DNA from: Branchiostoma floridae
Taxonomy: Eukaryota; Chordata; Leptocardii; Amphioxiformes; Branchiostomatidae
Direction of reading: 5' to 3'
DNA: 64,000 nt
Assembly (NCBI RefSeq): GCF_000003815.2
Contig: NC_049979.1
Coordinates: 14,135,459 to 14,199,458 of the forward strand
Made by a program: the position numbers and the translations under genes. Shown piece after piece: positions 16,801 through 28,856 of the stretch (its first letter is position 1; the number at the start of each line of letters is the position of its first letter). The notes beneath the pieces were generated by a model that worked only from the letters and a program-made list of their open reading frames with translations, ran no database searches and had not been told where the DNA came from.

Positions 16801-19800
16801 TGATATAGGGACAAGGATGAGTGACGATGAAAAATTTTCACAAGTCTTAACTGTAGCTGGCTGCAGTTAAGACTTGAGAAAAAAAGCCTTAGATTGAAAA
16901 CATACAAATGGCATAGTTTACTCACCTCTTTTTCTTGTACATGAAACCTTTGAAGTGTCTGTGGAAATTTAGCTCCTCATTAGACTCATCATCCAAATTG
17001 TCCTCTTTCTCTTCCTCATCTTCATCTTCCTCCTCTTNNNNNNNNNNNNNNNNNNNNNNNNNNNNNNNNNNNNNNNNNNNNNNNNNNNNNNNNNNNNNNN
17101 NNNNNNNNNNNNNNNNNNNNNNNNNNNNNNNNNNNNNACAACAATCATATGACAATCGTGAAAAAACAAAATGACCAGAAAGCTTAACGTTTCAAAGAAA
17201 AGCAAGTACTGCATCGAAAAATCAAAACTATATTCTTCATGGAAGCAGCTGTGAGAAAGTTCGAACCTGTGCCTCCTCCTCCTCCTCCCCATCGCTGAAG
17301 TACTTCCTCTCCGTTTTCTCCTCCTCCTCCACCTCTTCATCTGACACCATCCTTAGCGACATACTGCTGCCATCCTGGGACTCCTCACGTGCTCTCTTCC
17401 TACCCTGGGTGGACTGGGCCGGCTGCTGGGTACTGAGTTATAAATAACAACATGACTCAACACTTATTTCCACAAAAATACCTCACCTCACATACAACAG
17501 TTGTATTTGATATTGCAACAAAAATGCATTACAGTTACCAGATTACTATAACTGTGACACATGGGTCAACAATAAGTTTGAGGCAAAAATATTGCATCTG
17601 AGCCTGAGGCACAAACCTGCCAGTGAATGTCCCTGAGCAGAGCCCCAGCAGTTCATCCATGTCATCCTGGCTGTCTGTTCTGGGCAGCCTGGCCTTGAAG
17701 CCATCAGAGGCAAACCCTCTACTGCCATCCAGCTCCTTTCTGTCTCTTTGGGAGCCTCCAGAATTCTGTGTCCCTACACAAAGGTAAAATAAACCTTTTC
17801 AGAACAATTCTAAGAGTCTTACACTTCAAGGGCATGATAATGGAACATCAGATTTTATCTTCTCAAACTATGTAGTCTTTTATGTTTAGCAAACTCTCCA
17901 CCAAACCAAGGTTGTCCAAGTTTTCAAGATACTGGAAAGCCAGAGACTTACTTCCAGTAAACTTCCCTGAGCACAGGTCCAACAGCTCATCCATGTTGGT
18001 GTCCATGGCATTGTCATCAGCCAGCAGCAACTGCCGCTTAGGGGGTCTCTTCTCATCGGCTGCCTTCAGAAAACTACCAAGATAAATTTCTTTTGTTAAA
18101 TGTACTTCAGCAAACAAAGGCATTCATGACAGAACTGACAAAAGTGACAACTATTGTAATGAACTCCTGTCAACTACTACTTCAAACAGTGAGCTGACAC
18201 ACTTTACAGGTGGATTCCTAACTGTCAACTTCTTGTGACCTATAAATACACCACTGTATGTAATGTTATTTTAATTAATGTTATTTGACAGTACCTTTGT
18301 AATTCTAAGTTTTAAATCATAGACATCCTAGCTTACAAACTTCCCAGGGTTCTTACAAGGTTATGAGCCATGAATAAGCACTCACCCGTCTGAGTCCAGC
18401 AGCTGGCTCTGCTGAGAGTCACTCTCCAGAGAGAAGTGGAAACTCTGTGTGCTTAGTAGCCTCTGGCCTGGTGGTGGGGACTGCGACGAGCGGTAAAGGT
18501 CCTGAAAAATACAGATATCATTCTTATCTTTGGACATGTGGTTAAACCATCAGGCTAAGTCTTCTACAGGCTACAAGCTAGAGATCATCAATAATGTTCC
18601 TCATATATTCCAATACATAAATCATAGAATTTCAGTTGACTGGTCTTGTCTTCTCTCCTTGTTTGGCCTCATGACAAAATATATTACATTGTATAAAGCT
18701 GATCTGCATGCATTACAAGCTTCTTCTGTACTGTGCAGTGCCAGTTGCCCATCCTGAAGAGGTGAAAGAAACACATCAACAAAATCACAAACCTGGGAGT
18801 CCTCAATGGGCAGGGTCAACTCAGACAGCTTGAGTGAGCTCTGGAAAGGGAATTTGTCCTTATTTCATACATGAAGTAAAAAGATAATTGAAACAAAAAG
18901 TGCCACCTGTCAAATGCTGCTATCACAAATCAAATAAGATTTGCATTTGCAGAGCATACAGGACCTACATACATCTAACGACATTACATAAAGACTGGAT
19001 TGCAACATGATGGGATAAATCAAAATCCAAATATAAAAAAAATTCAAGAAACTAAGAAATGCAAAGGAAGAACAGATATTTGCATTAGCAAAAAAAAGAG
19101 ATAAGGCAAGGGTCGGCAAAACTAACCTTTTGCCCTGAATCTGGCTCTTCTCCTGACTTGAACCTAGAGAAGGGTGCAAAGAGATCAGGAGCTGTGTCCT
19201 CACGGCCAAACCCAACTTTTTTCTCTGGCTGGTGGGAGGGGATAGAAGCCCCTAGGTCCATACTGGTGTTGAGGTCTACACTGCTTGTGTCTCCTTGTAA
19301 TTTTAAGCCCTTTGCACTACCATCTAGGGACTGGTCACTGTCATCAAATGGGAAACCCTGGGACTCGTGTCGGATGAGACCCTTTTTCTGTTTAATGGCA
19401 CTAAAGCTGAAGAAGCCTTTTCCTTGCCCTGGCTTGGAGTGACCAGTTGGCGTAACTTCTAACCCTTTAGTTGAATCCTGCTTTGACTTGATGCTGTGGT
19501 TACTGTTTCCAGGCGTGGTCAAGTTGCTCTCGCTTGTGGAGTCAAACAAGTCCATAGTTTTATCAGACCCTGCAGAGAAAGGATGCAGAGGGCGTGCAAA
19601 CTTTGCCGGTGTTTTGAAATCAACATTGGAGCTGTCTGTCTCGCTGTCACCTGGGCACAGTTTGACAGGTTTGAGGTTGGTAGTGGATGGAAGCTCATCT
19701 GTGAGGATAGTATCAGCATCCTCTTCCTCCCCCTCTCCATCTTCCTCTGCCTCCAGATCCAGGATACCCTGCAGAAGGAAACGGTACAGGAGTTGAATAC

Positions 19801-22800
19801 CAGTACAGTCTACAGAGGAAGGTCAGTTCTTTCACTGACCAAACACACTTTGACTGTGATATCTATAGCTCAGAGCATTTTTATTGAAACCATACAAAAT
19901 GTAACGATGACCATAAACATATCCTAAGAATAACACTGAGAATAACTGCCAGTCTGACCTGTCCTTGATCCCTCTCCTCATCTTGCTCTTCATCATCTGT
20001 CTCCTCTTCATCAGTCATCTCCTCCTCCTCGTCCCCAAACCCCTCCTCGTTATCCAGCTGGTACATCTGCTGCCGTTTCTCCCTCTCCTGCGCTCGCCGC
20101 TCACGCATCTTGGCCTGGAGAGTCTCCTTCAGCTTCATCAGCCGAGCACCTGCACAGACATGACCTCAGACTCAGTTTGTTTCAATAGCTTAAATTTCAG
20201 TCATCCTATGGGGCTCAAATCTATCATGGGAAAAACAGAACTAGAGTATTTTGAGCTATGTTATGAACTAGGTGCACCTATGGCAAATACTGACCAGGTG
20301 CTTCTTCTTTAGCAGGCTCTTCCCCTTCCTCTACAGTAACAGTCAGGGTCTCCTGCTTCAGTTCCTCCTTCCCTTCAGCAGATGTCTCCTTTTTTACAAT
20401 ACTGCAAAGACAAAACCAGTGTGTCCATGAAGCAGCAAATATACTTAGTCTGCTTTATCATAAAATGATTTGTTCACAATCACATAATTCTACTCGTGTT
20501 AAAAGAAAACGTCTGCTGAAATTTCAGTTCTTTCAAATTCTAGTGAGTAAGTTCTACCTGATCTGCTGTTGGTGCTTCTTGGCTCGTTTCTTGCTGGCCT
20601 GGGAATGCTTAATGAACCTGTCCAGCAGGTCTACCATACTTCCTTTCTTCTTGGGCCTGTCAGAGCAGCTTACAGCGGAGTCTTCCAGATCAATAAAGGA
20701 GTCAGGCCCTCCACTGAGGCAAGGTGGTGGCACTGTCAGCTTGAGGTCTTCTTTCTCCTCCTGTTTATCTGCTGCAGGTTCTGACTGCTCGGCTGAGGCT
20801 GCCTGTGACAGTTCAGGCTGGGTCTCTGATGTATGGGTGGGGAGGGGGGCAGCTGTCTGTGTGGACGTAGCAGCATCTGTTCCCACACCGGAGTCCTGAG
20901 TAATCCCTTCTGAGGTTCCCTGAGTGGTTTCAGCATTCTCTTGCATTTCTATATCATCCTCTGAACTAATCTTTGCACCGAGGTTTGTATTTACAGACGT
21001 TAGACCTGAATCTGTTATTTCAGTCGGCGATGCTGACACGGTTAGAAGATCCTTATCATTTTTATCTGCACATGTTGTATCTACAATGTCAGGCAGTTCA
21101 TCAAGTTCATCATTCGTGAAAACATCTGCTCTGGTGGGCTGTGGAGGGGCTGCTGGATGTGCTTGTGAAGGAGCTAGTGAACTGCCGAGAGGCTTCTCAG
21201 CTGGTCTTGTGGCCTGTGCTGTCGTTTTCCTGACGGCCAACTGTTGGGCAACAGGTCTTCTGAGGAGGCTGGAACCACACAGTAGAGGCATATTCAAAAC
21301 AGATAAACATTAAACTACTGGGTGACTTCAAAATACAGATTTCATTAAAAGATTTAGTTGTGCACTGGGATACCAAGTCAAACCAATATCACAAGATCAC
21401 GGGTATTCAACTGATTATAATATAGCTGCTATCAGGTTGGTAACATTCACCATCAAGAAAATATCCACCTCAAAAAGCTGCAGGTGGTTTAAGCTTCTTG
21501 TAGAGGATACAATTTCTATGTACACTTTCATTGTTTTCATTCTGAAAAAAAATGCAAACAATGACACCGTTCACTATTAAAATCCAAGGTAATCACCTTG
21601 CGATTCCCCCGACAGCTTTGAGTGGTCCTGCCTTAGGTCTGGGCTTGAAGAAGTCATCTATAGTTTTAGGTGGTGGCTTGAGGTAAGGAAGGTTCAGCTC
21701 TGACTCTGTAAGAACAATGGAAGTTTGTATAGTTTCCTTGAAGCATTTAAGCGACAATTGTGAAGATATTTGCTACAATGGGAAACAAATTCATGATCTG
21801 CCAGTAGATAAGTTGAGCCATTTCTCTGAAGTACACAAAACTGTTTTCTTCAGCAATACCTACACGTAAAATGTATAAGACACCACCTCATTCATTGAAA
21901 AACGTTCTGGATAAAAAGCATAGACATCTATACCCTTCTAGAACTTAAGTTGAAAATGCAAATGCTTCTGTACCCACCTCTGGTCATCCTTTGTGTTTCA
22001 CTGTGCATCAGATGTTGTTCGGCTTTATTCAGCCTCTTGGGCTTGGGAGGCTGAGGGAACATGGTATGGCTCAGACATTGAAACATCATTTAATTTATAG
22101 CACACATCTATAACTTTTGGTTGGTGAAAAATGGCACCTCAAGTGACAATATGTAATTAGAGTATATGGTAGTGGATAGGCCATAGCTAAACAACACAAT
22201 TAACAAAACTCACACAAACTACAAACATGCTGTAGGTGATACACTTACTTTCTCCTGTTTCTTTCTTGCTTTGCTCTTTGCAGATTTCTCGGATCTGACC
22301 TGTTCTTCTTCCTCCATGTCCATTTCCGCACCCTGGTCACTGTTGTCATTTTGTTCATCATCAAAGAGGTCAGAGTTCAACTTGTTTAGGTGCATCTCCA
22401 CCTCCTCATCTGATGATGAATCCAGCACAGGCTGGAGAAGAGACAATGGACAGTTTAGGGTCAGAATGAGCTAGACATTGGGAGAACATGACAGAATACT
22501 CAATATTCTGTACATGTATTTGAACCTTGTTATCACAAGAGTAAAGCATGAATGCTAATATGCTAGGCCCTAAGTCAGAGTAACAAGTTTACTGTGCTTA
22601 TGACAACACTCACAACAGATGGGTATACTTTTTCTAGTACTTGGGCTACACCTTACTTATCTCAATGCAAGCCTACAACTGTTTTCTTCATCTGTTTTTT
22701 CAACAGAAATGAAAAATGAATAATTGATGCTCTACATCTCTTACCCTTTTCTTCTTTCCATCTTTGGATGTCTTCATATCTGTTTCCTGTTTATCCTGAT

Positions 22801-25800
22801 TCTTATTGTGAAGTAAGGATTTTAGTGATATTTCTCCAAGCATGTCTTCATCATCATCATCATCAGAGTCAGCAAGGATGTTCTAACAGGCAAAATAAAG
22901 AAAATAGGATGCATGAATCAGGACAAGTAACTTTGTGTTAATCAGATATGTACATAATATTTAACTCTAGTCTTAAGGTGTTACAGGAATTTGAGGAAAC
23001 AGGGTTACTTGTAAAAACCAATCGTTTATCTGGCAAAAAAAGTCACTTTCGAAGTATCCTTGACTTTGAGTAAGGAATTAGCAATAGCATACAGTGTTAA
23101 CTGTAGTTGACCCTAACAGTTCATGACTGTGGTTTGGATATCCTTGGTATATTCTCAGCTGACTCACCATCTTGCCAGATTTAGGCTGGTCATCTTTCTT
23201 AATCTTGCTGCTTGCTAAACTCCCCAGCCCCTCGTCTTCATCAGAGGAGTCGTCCATGACAATCTGGAAAAGGCAAAAGGGCAGAATTCCAGTCAGTGAT
23301 GATGTAGAACAAGTACACATAGACAGGATCAGCTTCATTAATTGTATGCACATATACAGGGGCATTCCAACCAAGTCATAAGTATTCATATGGTCTATAT
23401 TTCCCTCTGGTTCTATCGATAAAAAGTATTTAAAACATGTATATACATATACCATTTCTTCTACATGCTCTCTAGGACAACTAGTCATAAATGCATCATC
23501 TTAGTCTTACCCTTTTCTTTTTGCTACTTGATTTGTTGACTATTCTGTTGGTCTGTATGTCTTCTCCATCAGAACTGTCTGAGTTGTCTCCTCCTGCTGC
23601 TGACTGCTCAACTGTAGAACCCTCCTCTGTTGGAGGTGAGGAATCCTCCTCGTCTGAGTCCTCCAGGATGGCCTTCCTGCGAGTCTTTGGTGTCTTCCTG
23701 ATAGAGAGTTTGCTGTCTTCTCCATCCGAGTCATCCAAGTTCTGCAGCTGCTTTCTGGATACAACTATGTCCTCCTCATCAGATGATGAGTCCAGGACAA
23801 GCTATGTATCAACAATAGATGAAACAGATACGTATGAGTAACAGTCTAACAAAGGCTTACATTACAGCATTATGTCTGTGAACCAATGGCCGTCACAGAA
23901 GATAATATTTGCACAGAAGAAACTGCAAAGGCTCAGCTGCCTAGTAATTAGTTTAACTTTTAATTGTTGATACTTCAAATCTAAAGTTAAGTTATCCACA
24001 TTGTGATAAAGCCATAATAATTTAGTTTATCTTAATAATTTGCAACAAAATGACAATATAACAATCTTATTATATAATAGAATTGTCATTCACCCTTCTC
24101 ATCTTGGTACTGGGTGTTTTGTTAATGGTGCTATCTTCTCCATGGGCAGGTCCCCTGCTGGCTGGTTTGGTCTCCTGACTAACAGGGCTGTCCTCGTTGT
24201 CACTGACATTTCTGGTGTTCATATCTGAAGGCATCAGCTACATAATAATAACATCAATAATAATATGTGAGCTTAGTAGTAGTGTGCAGGGATAAACAAG
24301 TCCATTAGCCCGATTGTCACGGCCAAGTAAAAGTGCTGTTCGGGCAAGCAGAAGTGCTTCCGGGGCAAGTAAGAATTTCCAGATGTGACCCGCTCAAATT
24401 ACCACTGAGTGTGACAGCACATGGGGCGGAATGCCTGCCTATATTGACCATGTCATTTTTAAGCCAGTAGAGACATGGATTTTGTTGTTGCTGTTGTCCT
24501 CGTTTAACGTCTATTATTTCGCTAGGCATGGTCTCTTAACCAAAGTGAAAATTTATGAAAGTGAAAACACATAGAAAAATGTAATTTAAATTTCGGGCAA
24601 GTGAAAATTTGGTTCGGGCAAGTAAATTTTTAATGTACTTGCCCGATAGGACAAGTGAATTTTTGAAAACTTGTCTAACCCTGGTAGTAGTGTGTATCAT
24701 ACATTGCCTTCAGTTCTGTAGCTGGAATAACGTGTGTAACAGTGGGGTTCGAGTACAACCCGTCGTCCAACTGGTCCAAACCTTTTGTCCTAGCCGTGAT
24801 GGCATTGGGTTAGTATTAGTAAGCTGGTGGGTTCGGTTCGAATCCCGGGAGCCAGGAGATTGTTTTTACTCAAGTTCCTTGTGTTTCATGTGCATAAGAT
24901 GACACAAATGTCACAAGCATCCTTTCGAGAAACCAAATCTTTTGTAAAATAACACTAACATGTAAGTTACAATTTCAGACAATTTGGATGTGAATAAGGA
25001 ATTCCAATCTGACAAAATTATTCATGGCTTTATGAAGTACCAAATTATTTTTTTAAAATTTGTAATAGCCTTAGAGTTTTGTTTGTTTATTCAAAGTTAA
25101 TCGATCACTTGTAAAAAAAAAAAGGAAGAACAAGTATTATTGTATTGTAAGGAGAAAGACCAAAATTCTGGAACATCTTTTTCGTGAAATTATATTTTAA
25201 ACACGAACAACGTTACAAGGTAATTCTGACATTCCAAGTAGAGACCTTCAATGCTTCATCAAAATATCTGTTTGGTCAACAGAGCACTATTGACTATTAG
25301 CAATTTTTCTGAACTGTGAACATCTGTTGTCATCCCTGGGGACAGCTTTGTTACCGTCTGGTCAGACAAGGGTCCCTCATGAGTTTGAATGTGAAGACTA
25401 CAACTAACAAACTAGGTGGAAGCTGACTTTCAACCTTTCATTTCGTCTACACATATCCAACATTTATTTTTATCTAGTACTAGTAAACGAGAGATGTTTA
25501 GAAGCTCTAGAGACGGTGAATAACAAACATTTCCAGCAAAAGGGTCATCGGATCTATCAGTGACCAAAATGAATGTAACTTATGTTTCCCAAATAAATTT
25601 GACGCCTGCAAAGTTTAACTACATTTTGGGTATGCCTACAAGCTCACAATAATATCAAAAGCTGTTCCCCCAAGCTGTTCCTCGAATATTTTGAAAGTTT
25701 GAACCAAAAAAAAGGCTCTTACTCTGAGATAAACGTTACCAAAAAATCGGTATATTTTTTGCGCGATCCAAGAAGGCCCTCCCCTCCCCACACATACCTT

Positions 25801-25881
25801 TTCTGTTTTCTGCCCAAATTCCTCGTCATTCTTGTTGCCAAGGCCATCCGTGCTTTCCTCCAAGTCTGTAGATCCTATCAT
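13844..25881 (-). CDS. CLSPN: Claspin, replication-checkpoint mediator
   Basis: Twenty-five exons: 25798-25881, 24094-24237, 23511-23801, 23168-23263, 22745-22882, 22249-22431, 21978-22050, 21597-21705, 20558-21268, 20295-20401, 19959-20149, 19127-19768, 18793-18840, 18386-18501, 17952-18073, 17617-17773, 17267-17432, 16926-about 17037 (runs into the N gap), 16479-16649, 15731-15849, 15319-15452, 14981-15083, 14751-14836, 14314-14469, 13844-13948. Phases agree at every visible junction; about 1,455 codons are present. Claspin sits at replication forks and presents Chk1 to ATR. Two Chk1-binding motifs are visible, [10 protein letters not shown] (about residue 1007) and [10 protein letters not shown] (about 1059); vertebrates have two or three. 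Other matches: LHSETQR-like HSETQRMTR, a PIP-box-like [64 protein letters not shown], and RRFRWTNI. The N-terminal exons are Ser/Asp/Glu-rich. Identification is firm; exon 18 is incomplete. Confidence 0.93.
15956..16295. mobile_element. hAT-type MITE in a CLSPN intron
   Basis: A 340-bp element with 16-bp terminal inverted repeats (CAGGGCTCTAGCCAGC and CAGGGCTTTAGCCAGC read inward, one mismatch). It is flanked by a perfect 8-bp target duplication GGTTAATA at 15948-15955 and 16296-16303. CAGGG ends plus 8-bp duplication are diagnostic of the hAT superfamily. The interior has many copies of GACGGA/TCCGTC and no transposase frame. Confidence 0.85.
16841..16876. repeat. Tight hairpin in a CLSPN intron
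   Basis: A 17-base arm (CAAGTCTTAACTGTAGC) is followed after two bases (TG) by its complement with one mismatch. The transcript would form a 17-bp stem with an almost absent loop. Confidence 0.7.
17038..17137. other. Assembly gap (100 N) in CLSPN exon 18
   Basis: Begins inside an acidic coding stretch (poly-Glu, GAGGAGGAA-type repeats) and ends in intron. The low-complexity acidic repeat probably caused the gap. The exon's acceptor is hidden. Confidence 0.95.
24287..24683. mobile_element. hAT-like MITE in CLSPN intron 1
   Basis: Ends CAGGGATAAACAAG and, inverted, CAGGGTTAGACAAG (11 of 14 match). An identical 11-base sequence GTAGTAGTGTG flanks it on both sides (24276-24286, 24684-24694); this is longer than the 8 bp expected of hAT and lies in GTA-repeat DNA, so its length may be inflated. 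The interior repeats CGGGCAAGT-like words several times on both strands. Confidence 0.65.
24735..24880 (+). mobile_element. tRNA-derived SINE copy 1 (CLSPN intron 1)
   Basis: Contains a B-box-like GGTTCGAATCCCGG and, upstream, CCTAGCCGTGATGGCATTGG in the A-box position. It shares the lead-in GGTCCA(A/G)ACCTTTTG and the trailing GAGA(T/C)TGTTT(T/C)TACTC with a copy at about 45900, so the two belong to one family. It is too degenerate to be a functional tRNA. Confidence 0.65.
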
Positions 25882-26912
25882 TGTGAAGAATATGACAGGA
25901 ACGTAAGAACTTTGGGTCTTTTTTGCCCTTAACCCGACGGATTTCTCAAGAGCAACGCGAGCGGGAAAATCGTTTTTGGCGCGCTGACGTGACACACTGC
26001 AACATAATGCATACAGAAAAGGGATAAACTCCCCATGAAAATACAGATGTGAATAACATACTAAAAGTAAATTCGGTACATTATATAATATTCTGTATGT
26101 CATATACACGTATGAGGCTTTTGTATGTCGTTTTCAAGGAATTTTACTTCGTTCTGCTGCGTTTAAATCAGGATTTCTGTGGACTTCCGGTTACTGCTGA
26201 AGGATTACTTCCGGGTCAGCATAAAGAAAACAAACAAGTCCAGCATACCGAACTCACCAGAAAGTAGCTCCTAATCGGTCAATAAATGTAGCTTGATGCC
26301 AAGAGGGGATGTACAGCCTTGCTTCAATCCCACAACATTATCTAGGATGACCTTTTTTTACTTACAAAAGGTTTGTGAGTAAAAATGTTTCACGGTTGTT
26401 TAGACAGCTACACGACAATTGGTCGTGATGACGCATGTGTCAATGTTTTGGGTGAGGTGTTATTTATTTATTTATTCAAATTGCAACAAGGGCAATACAA
26501 TGTGGACACATAGGCAGCATGCTGATATCGTGACCACATACATACATATACAATACAAATCATAACGCTACACAACAATGACATAATCAAGAACTAACAA
26601 CATATCATGGGTGAGGTGTTAGGTCAGAGGTGCTAGGTTTTGTGTTGTCTGGATATGCAAGACTCTTCGAGGGGTAACAAGCAGACCAGTGCTGTCAATC
26701 TGCCATTTTGAAGTAGTCTCAGTATGTTTGGTGCATGCAGTTAATGATTTCATGTTATTCATCAGGGTCTTTTTTGTGTGCATCGAAATCACAGACATCA
26801 GCAGATCAGACACTTTTTTAAAAGTTCTATTCTTCATATTTCACTTTGCCACAATTTCCCTTAATATGTATTTTAGCTCTGTTCTTGTAGATTCATCCAT
26901 TGACAGACAGCC
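25882..26912. promoter_or_regulatory. CLSPN promoter and divergent promoter region with E2F-type sites
   Basis: Just upstream of the CLSPN start are GCGGGAAA (25961-25968) and TTTGGCGC (25975-25982), both good E2F sites in opposite orientation, followed by TGACGTGA (25985-25992), a CRE-like site. E2F control of CLSPN is known in mammals. The rest of the interval runs to the start codon of the divergent coiled-coil gene, whose first exon is probably non-coding and located here; its acceptor is TTCTTGTAG ending at 26890. The interval also holds a short retrotransposon tail, listed separately. Confidence 0.6.
26463..26607 (-). mobile_element. Short 5'-truncated LINE tail with target duplication
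   Basis: About 145 bp flanked by a perfect 14-bp direct repeat TGGGTGAGGTGTTA (26449-26462 and 26608-26621). The minus-strand 3' end carries a TAAA/AATA repeat tail (plus strand TATTTATTTATT). This is the signature of a truncated non-LTR insertion. No coding sequence remains. Confidence 0.8.
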
Positions 26913-28856
26913 ATGAACGACGTCAACAATCCCCCCTATGCCCTGCCTGTTGCATTCAATGTGGGACACCTCGGAGAACCAACAGGTGGGCATGGCACCA
27001 CACCTGCCAATCAGAACCATCACTGGCCTGATGATCTCCTGGATGACACCTGCACTGATGGGTGTGTAGAAAAACCATGTTTTACCTGCTTTGTCCATCA
27101 CTCTTAGGGATAAGGATAGTTATGTGTTCCCCTTTTATGCCTCATACTTACATTTGCCTTTTAGAGTAACGTTAATGTACGTTATAGCTTATCTTATGGC
27201 TTCCTTGTCCAACATGGACTGAGAGACTGAAAATCCAGCCTTGGACAAAACATACAGATTTATTACAACATAACAGTATGTGAATATTACCTTTAATATC
27301 ATTAATATTAAAGTTGCTTTATCTTTGTCCCTGTTTGTTGAAAACGTGTCTTACTTGATATTTATTTGCAGATTACATAAACAAGAAAACAAGTCCCCCT
27401 GTGGTCTCCAAGCCACCCAACCAGCAAAAACAAGAGGGAGTGGTGGTGAGGGACAGCTTTGGTGCCAGGTACAACCTGCCTGTAAGATTGGTGCAGGAGA
27501 CAACTGTGGTGCAGAAGGGGGCAGGACATCAGGCACACAAACAGCATGAAATGTCAAACCTTGGGGCCAACATCAAGCCACAAGTTCCAGAGGTGACAAG
27601 AGGGAGGCTAGCTTCTGCAGATTGCCCTGCTGTCAATCAATCAGAACAATCTGCACCAAAATGGCATGCAAATCCAGCAGATGCAGAGACCAGTAAAGCA
27701 GTTACAAGCCCAGCTGACCGCAGTACAGACTCAAGAGTCATCTCAGATAGGGGCAACCCACATGACAGGATGGGAACACCGGAAAAGGAACAGCTGAAGT
27801 CAGAATGGCAGACAACTATGAAACAAGACAGCAAGGTGCAGGAGGAGTGGCTCAGGTTGCAGCAGGATCGATCAGCATTCGAGTATGACAAACAGTACGA
27901 GAGGGAAAAACTGTCCGCCCTGCAACATCAGGTGCAGAGGGACAGGCAGAAGGTAATAGAGACTGCCATTGTAACCTAAATCAATGGATTCACTTTTCAT
28001 GTCTTCAGAACAACATTGTTTTTTTTTTACATTGTAAACTTATTTCTTGGGACAACAAACAAGTGTATGCAGATACAGATCAATTGTCCTGTGTTTGCTA
28101 ATAGAGAACTAGAATTCTATCTCTAACGTAGAAGAATGATGCAAATGTATTCATTTGATTTCTTAAGAGGACAAATTAGAATTAACACTTAGGTTTGTGT
28201 TCTTGGCCCAGCTGGCAGACAGTAGACAGCTACAGCAGGATCTGGAGCACAAGAAGCATCTGCTTGCTCAGGAGAAGGACATCATGGCCACTGACAAACA
28301 TCAGCTGGAGATCCAGTGGAGGCAGCTGGCGAAGGTAAGACTGGACAAACAATATGAAAACTTAACCCTCAAGTGGGGTTATAGTACCTCCTGTGACAAT
28401 GTAACAGTAAGACCTTAAATAGAGCATGCTTTGTTGCTCCACAGATCTATACTTAATGTGTTACAGCTTTGATTCTTGAGACAGTTTATTTTTCTTCTTA
28501 TTTCTGGAAAAGAAGTGCTAAAACCTGAAAGGCAAAAGTTTGAATTCTGGTAGGTATTGAGAGGCCAACACTTTACCACACTTACAGAACAGAGACATAC
28601 AAATTAGCTATTATCATTAAGCGATCTATTGATCATTTGATCAGTTTTAAGCAGCTAGCTTGTTTATTTTTCTCCCCAAACCTTGCAGCACAAGCAGGAT
28701 CTTGCAGCAGACCGAGAGGACGTGGAGACAGAGAAGGAACAGCTGCGCAGGGAATGGCTGCTGCTGAGTGAGGAGCAGAATTTCAGACAAGACAGCAGCA
28801 AGAGGAAATACCTGCACTTTATCCGACTGAAACATCTACGAATGTTTAAATTATGA
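26913..28856 (+). CDS. Uncharacterised coiled-coil protein
   Basis: Four coding exons: 26913-26985, 27372-27952, 28212-28334, 28689-28856. They join in frame (945 nt, 314 residues) with good GT-AG sites; exon 1 uses AACAG|GTGGGC. The N-terminal half is polar and proline-rich (residues about 1-135, including RDSFGARYNLP and KEQLKSEWQTT later). From about residue 150 to the end it is a continuous, highly charged helix rich in Gln, Lys, Glu and Leu. There are loosely repeated units of about 40 residues: EWLRLQQDRSAFEYDKQ, QLQQDLEHKKHLLAQEKD, DLAADREDVETEKEQLRREW. It ends in a basic IRLKHLRMFKL. No signal peptide or membrane segment. I do not recognise the family. The regular exon-bounded units suggest a scaffold or cytoskeletal coiled coil. 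Confidence 0.75.
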
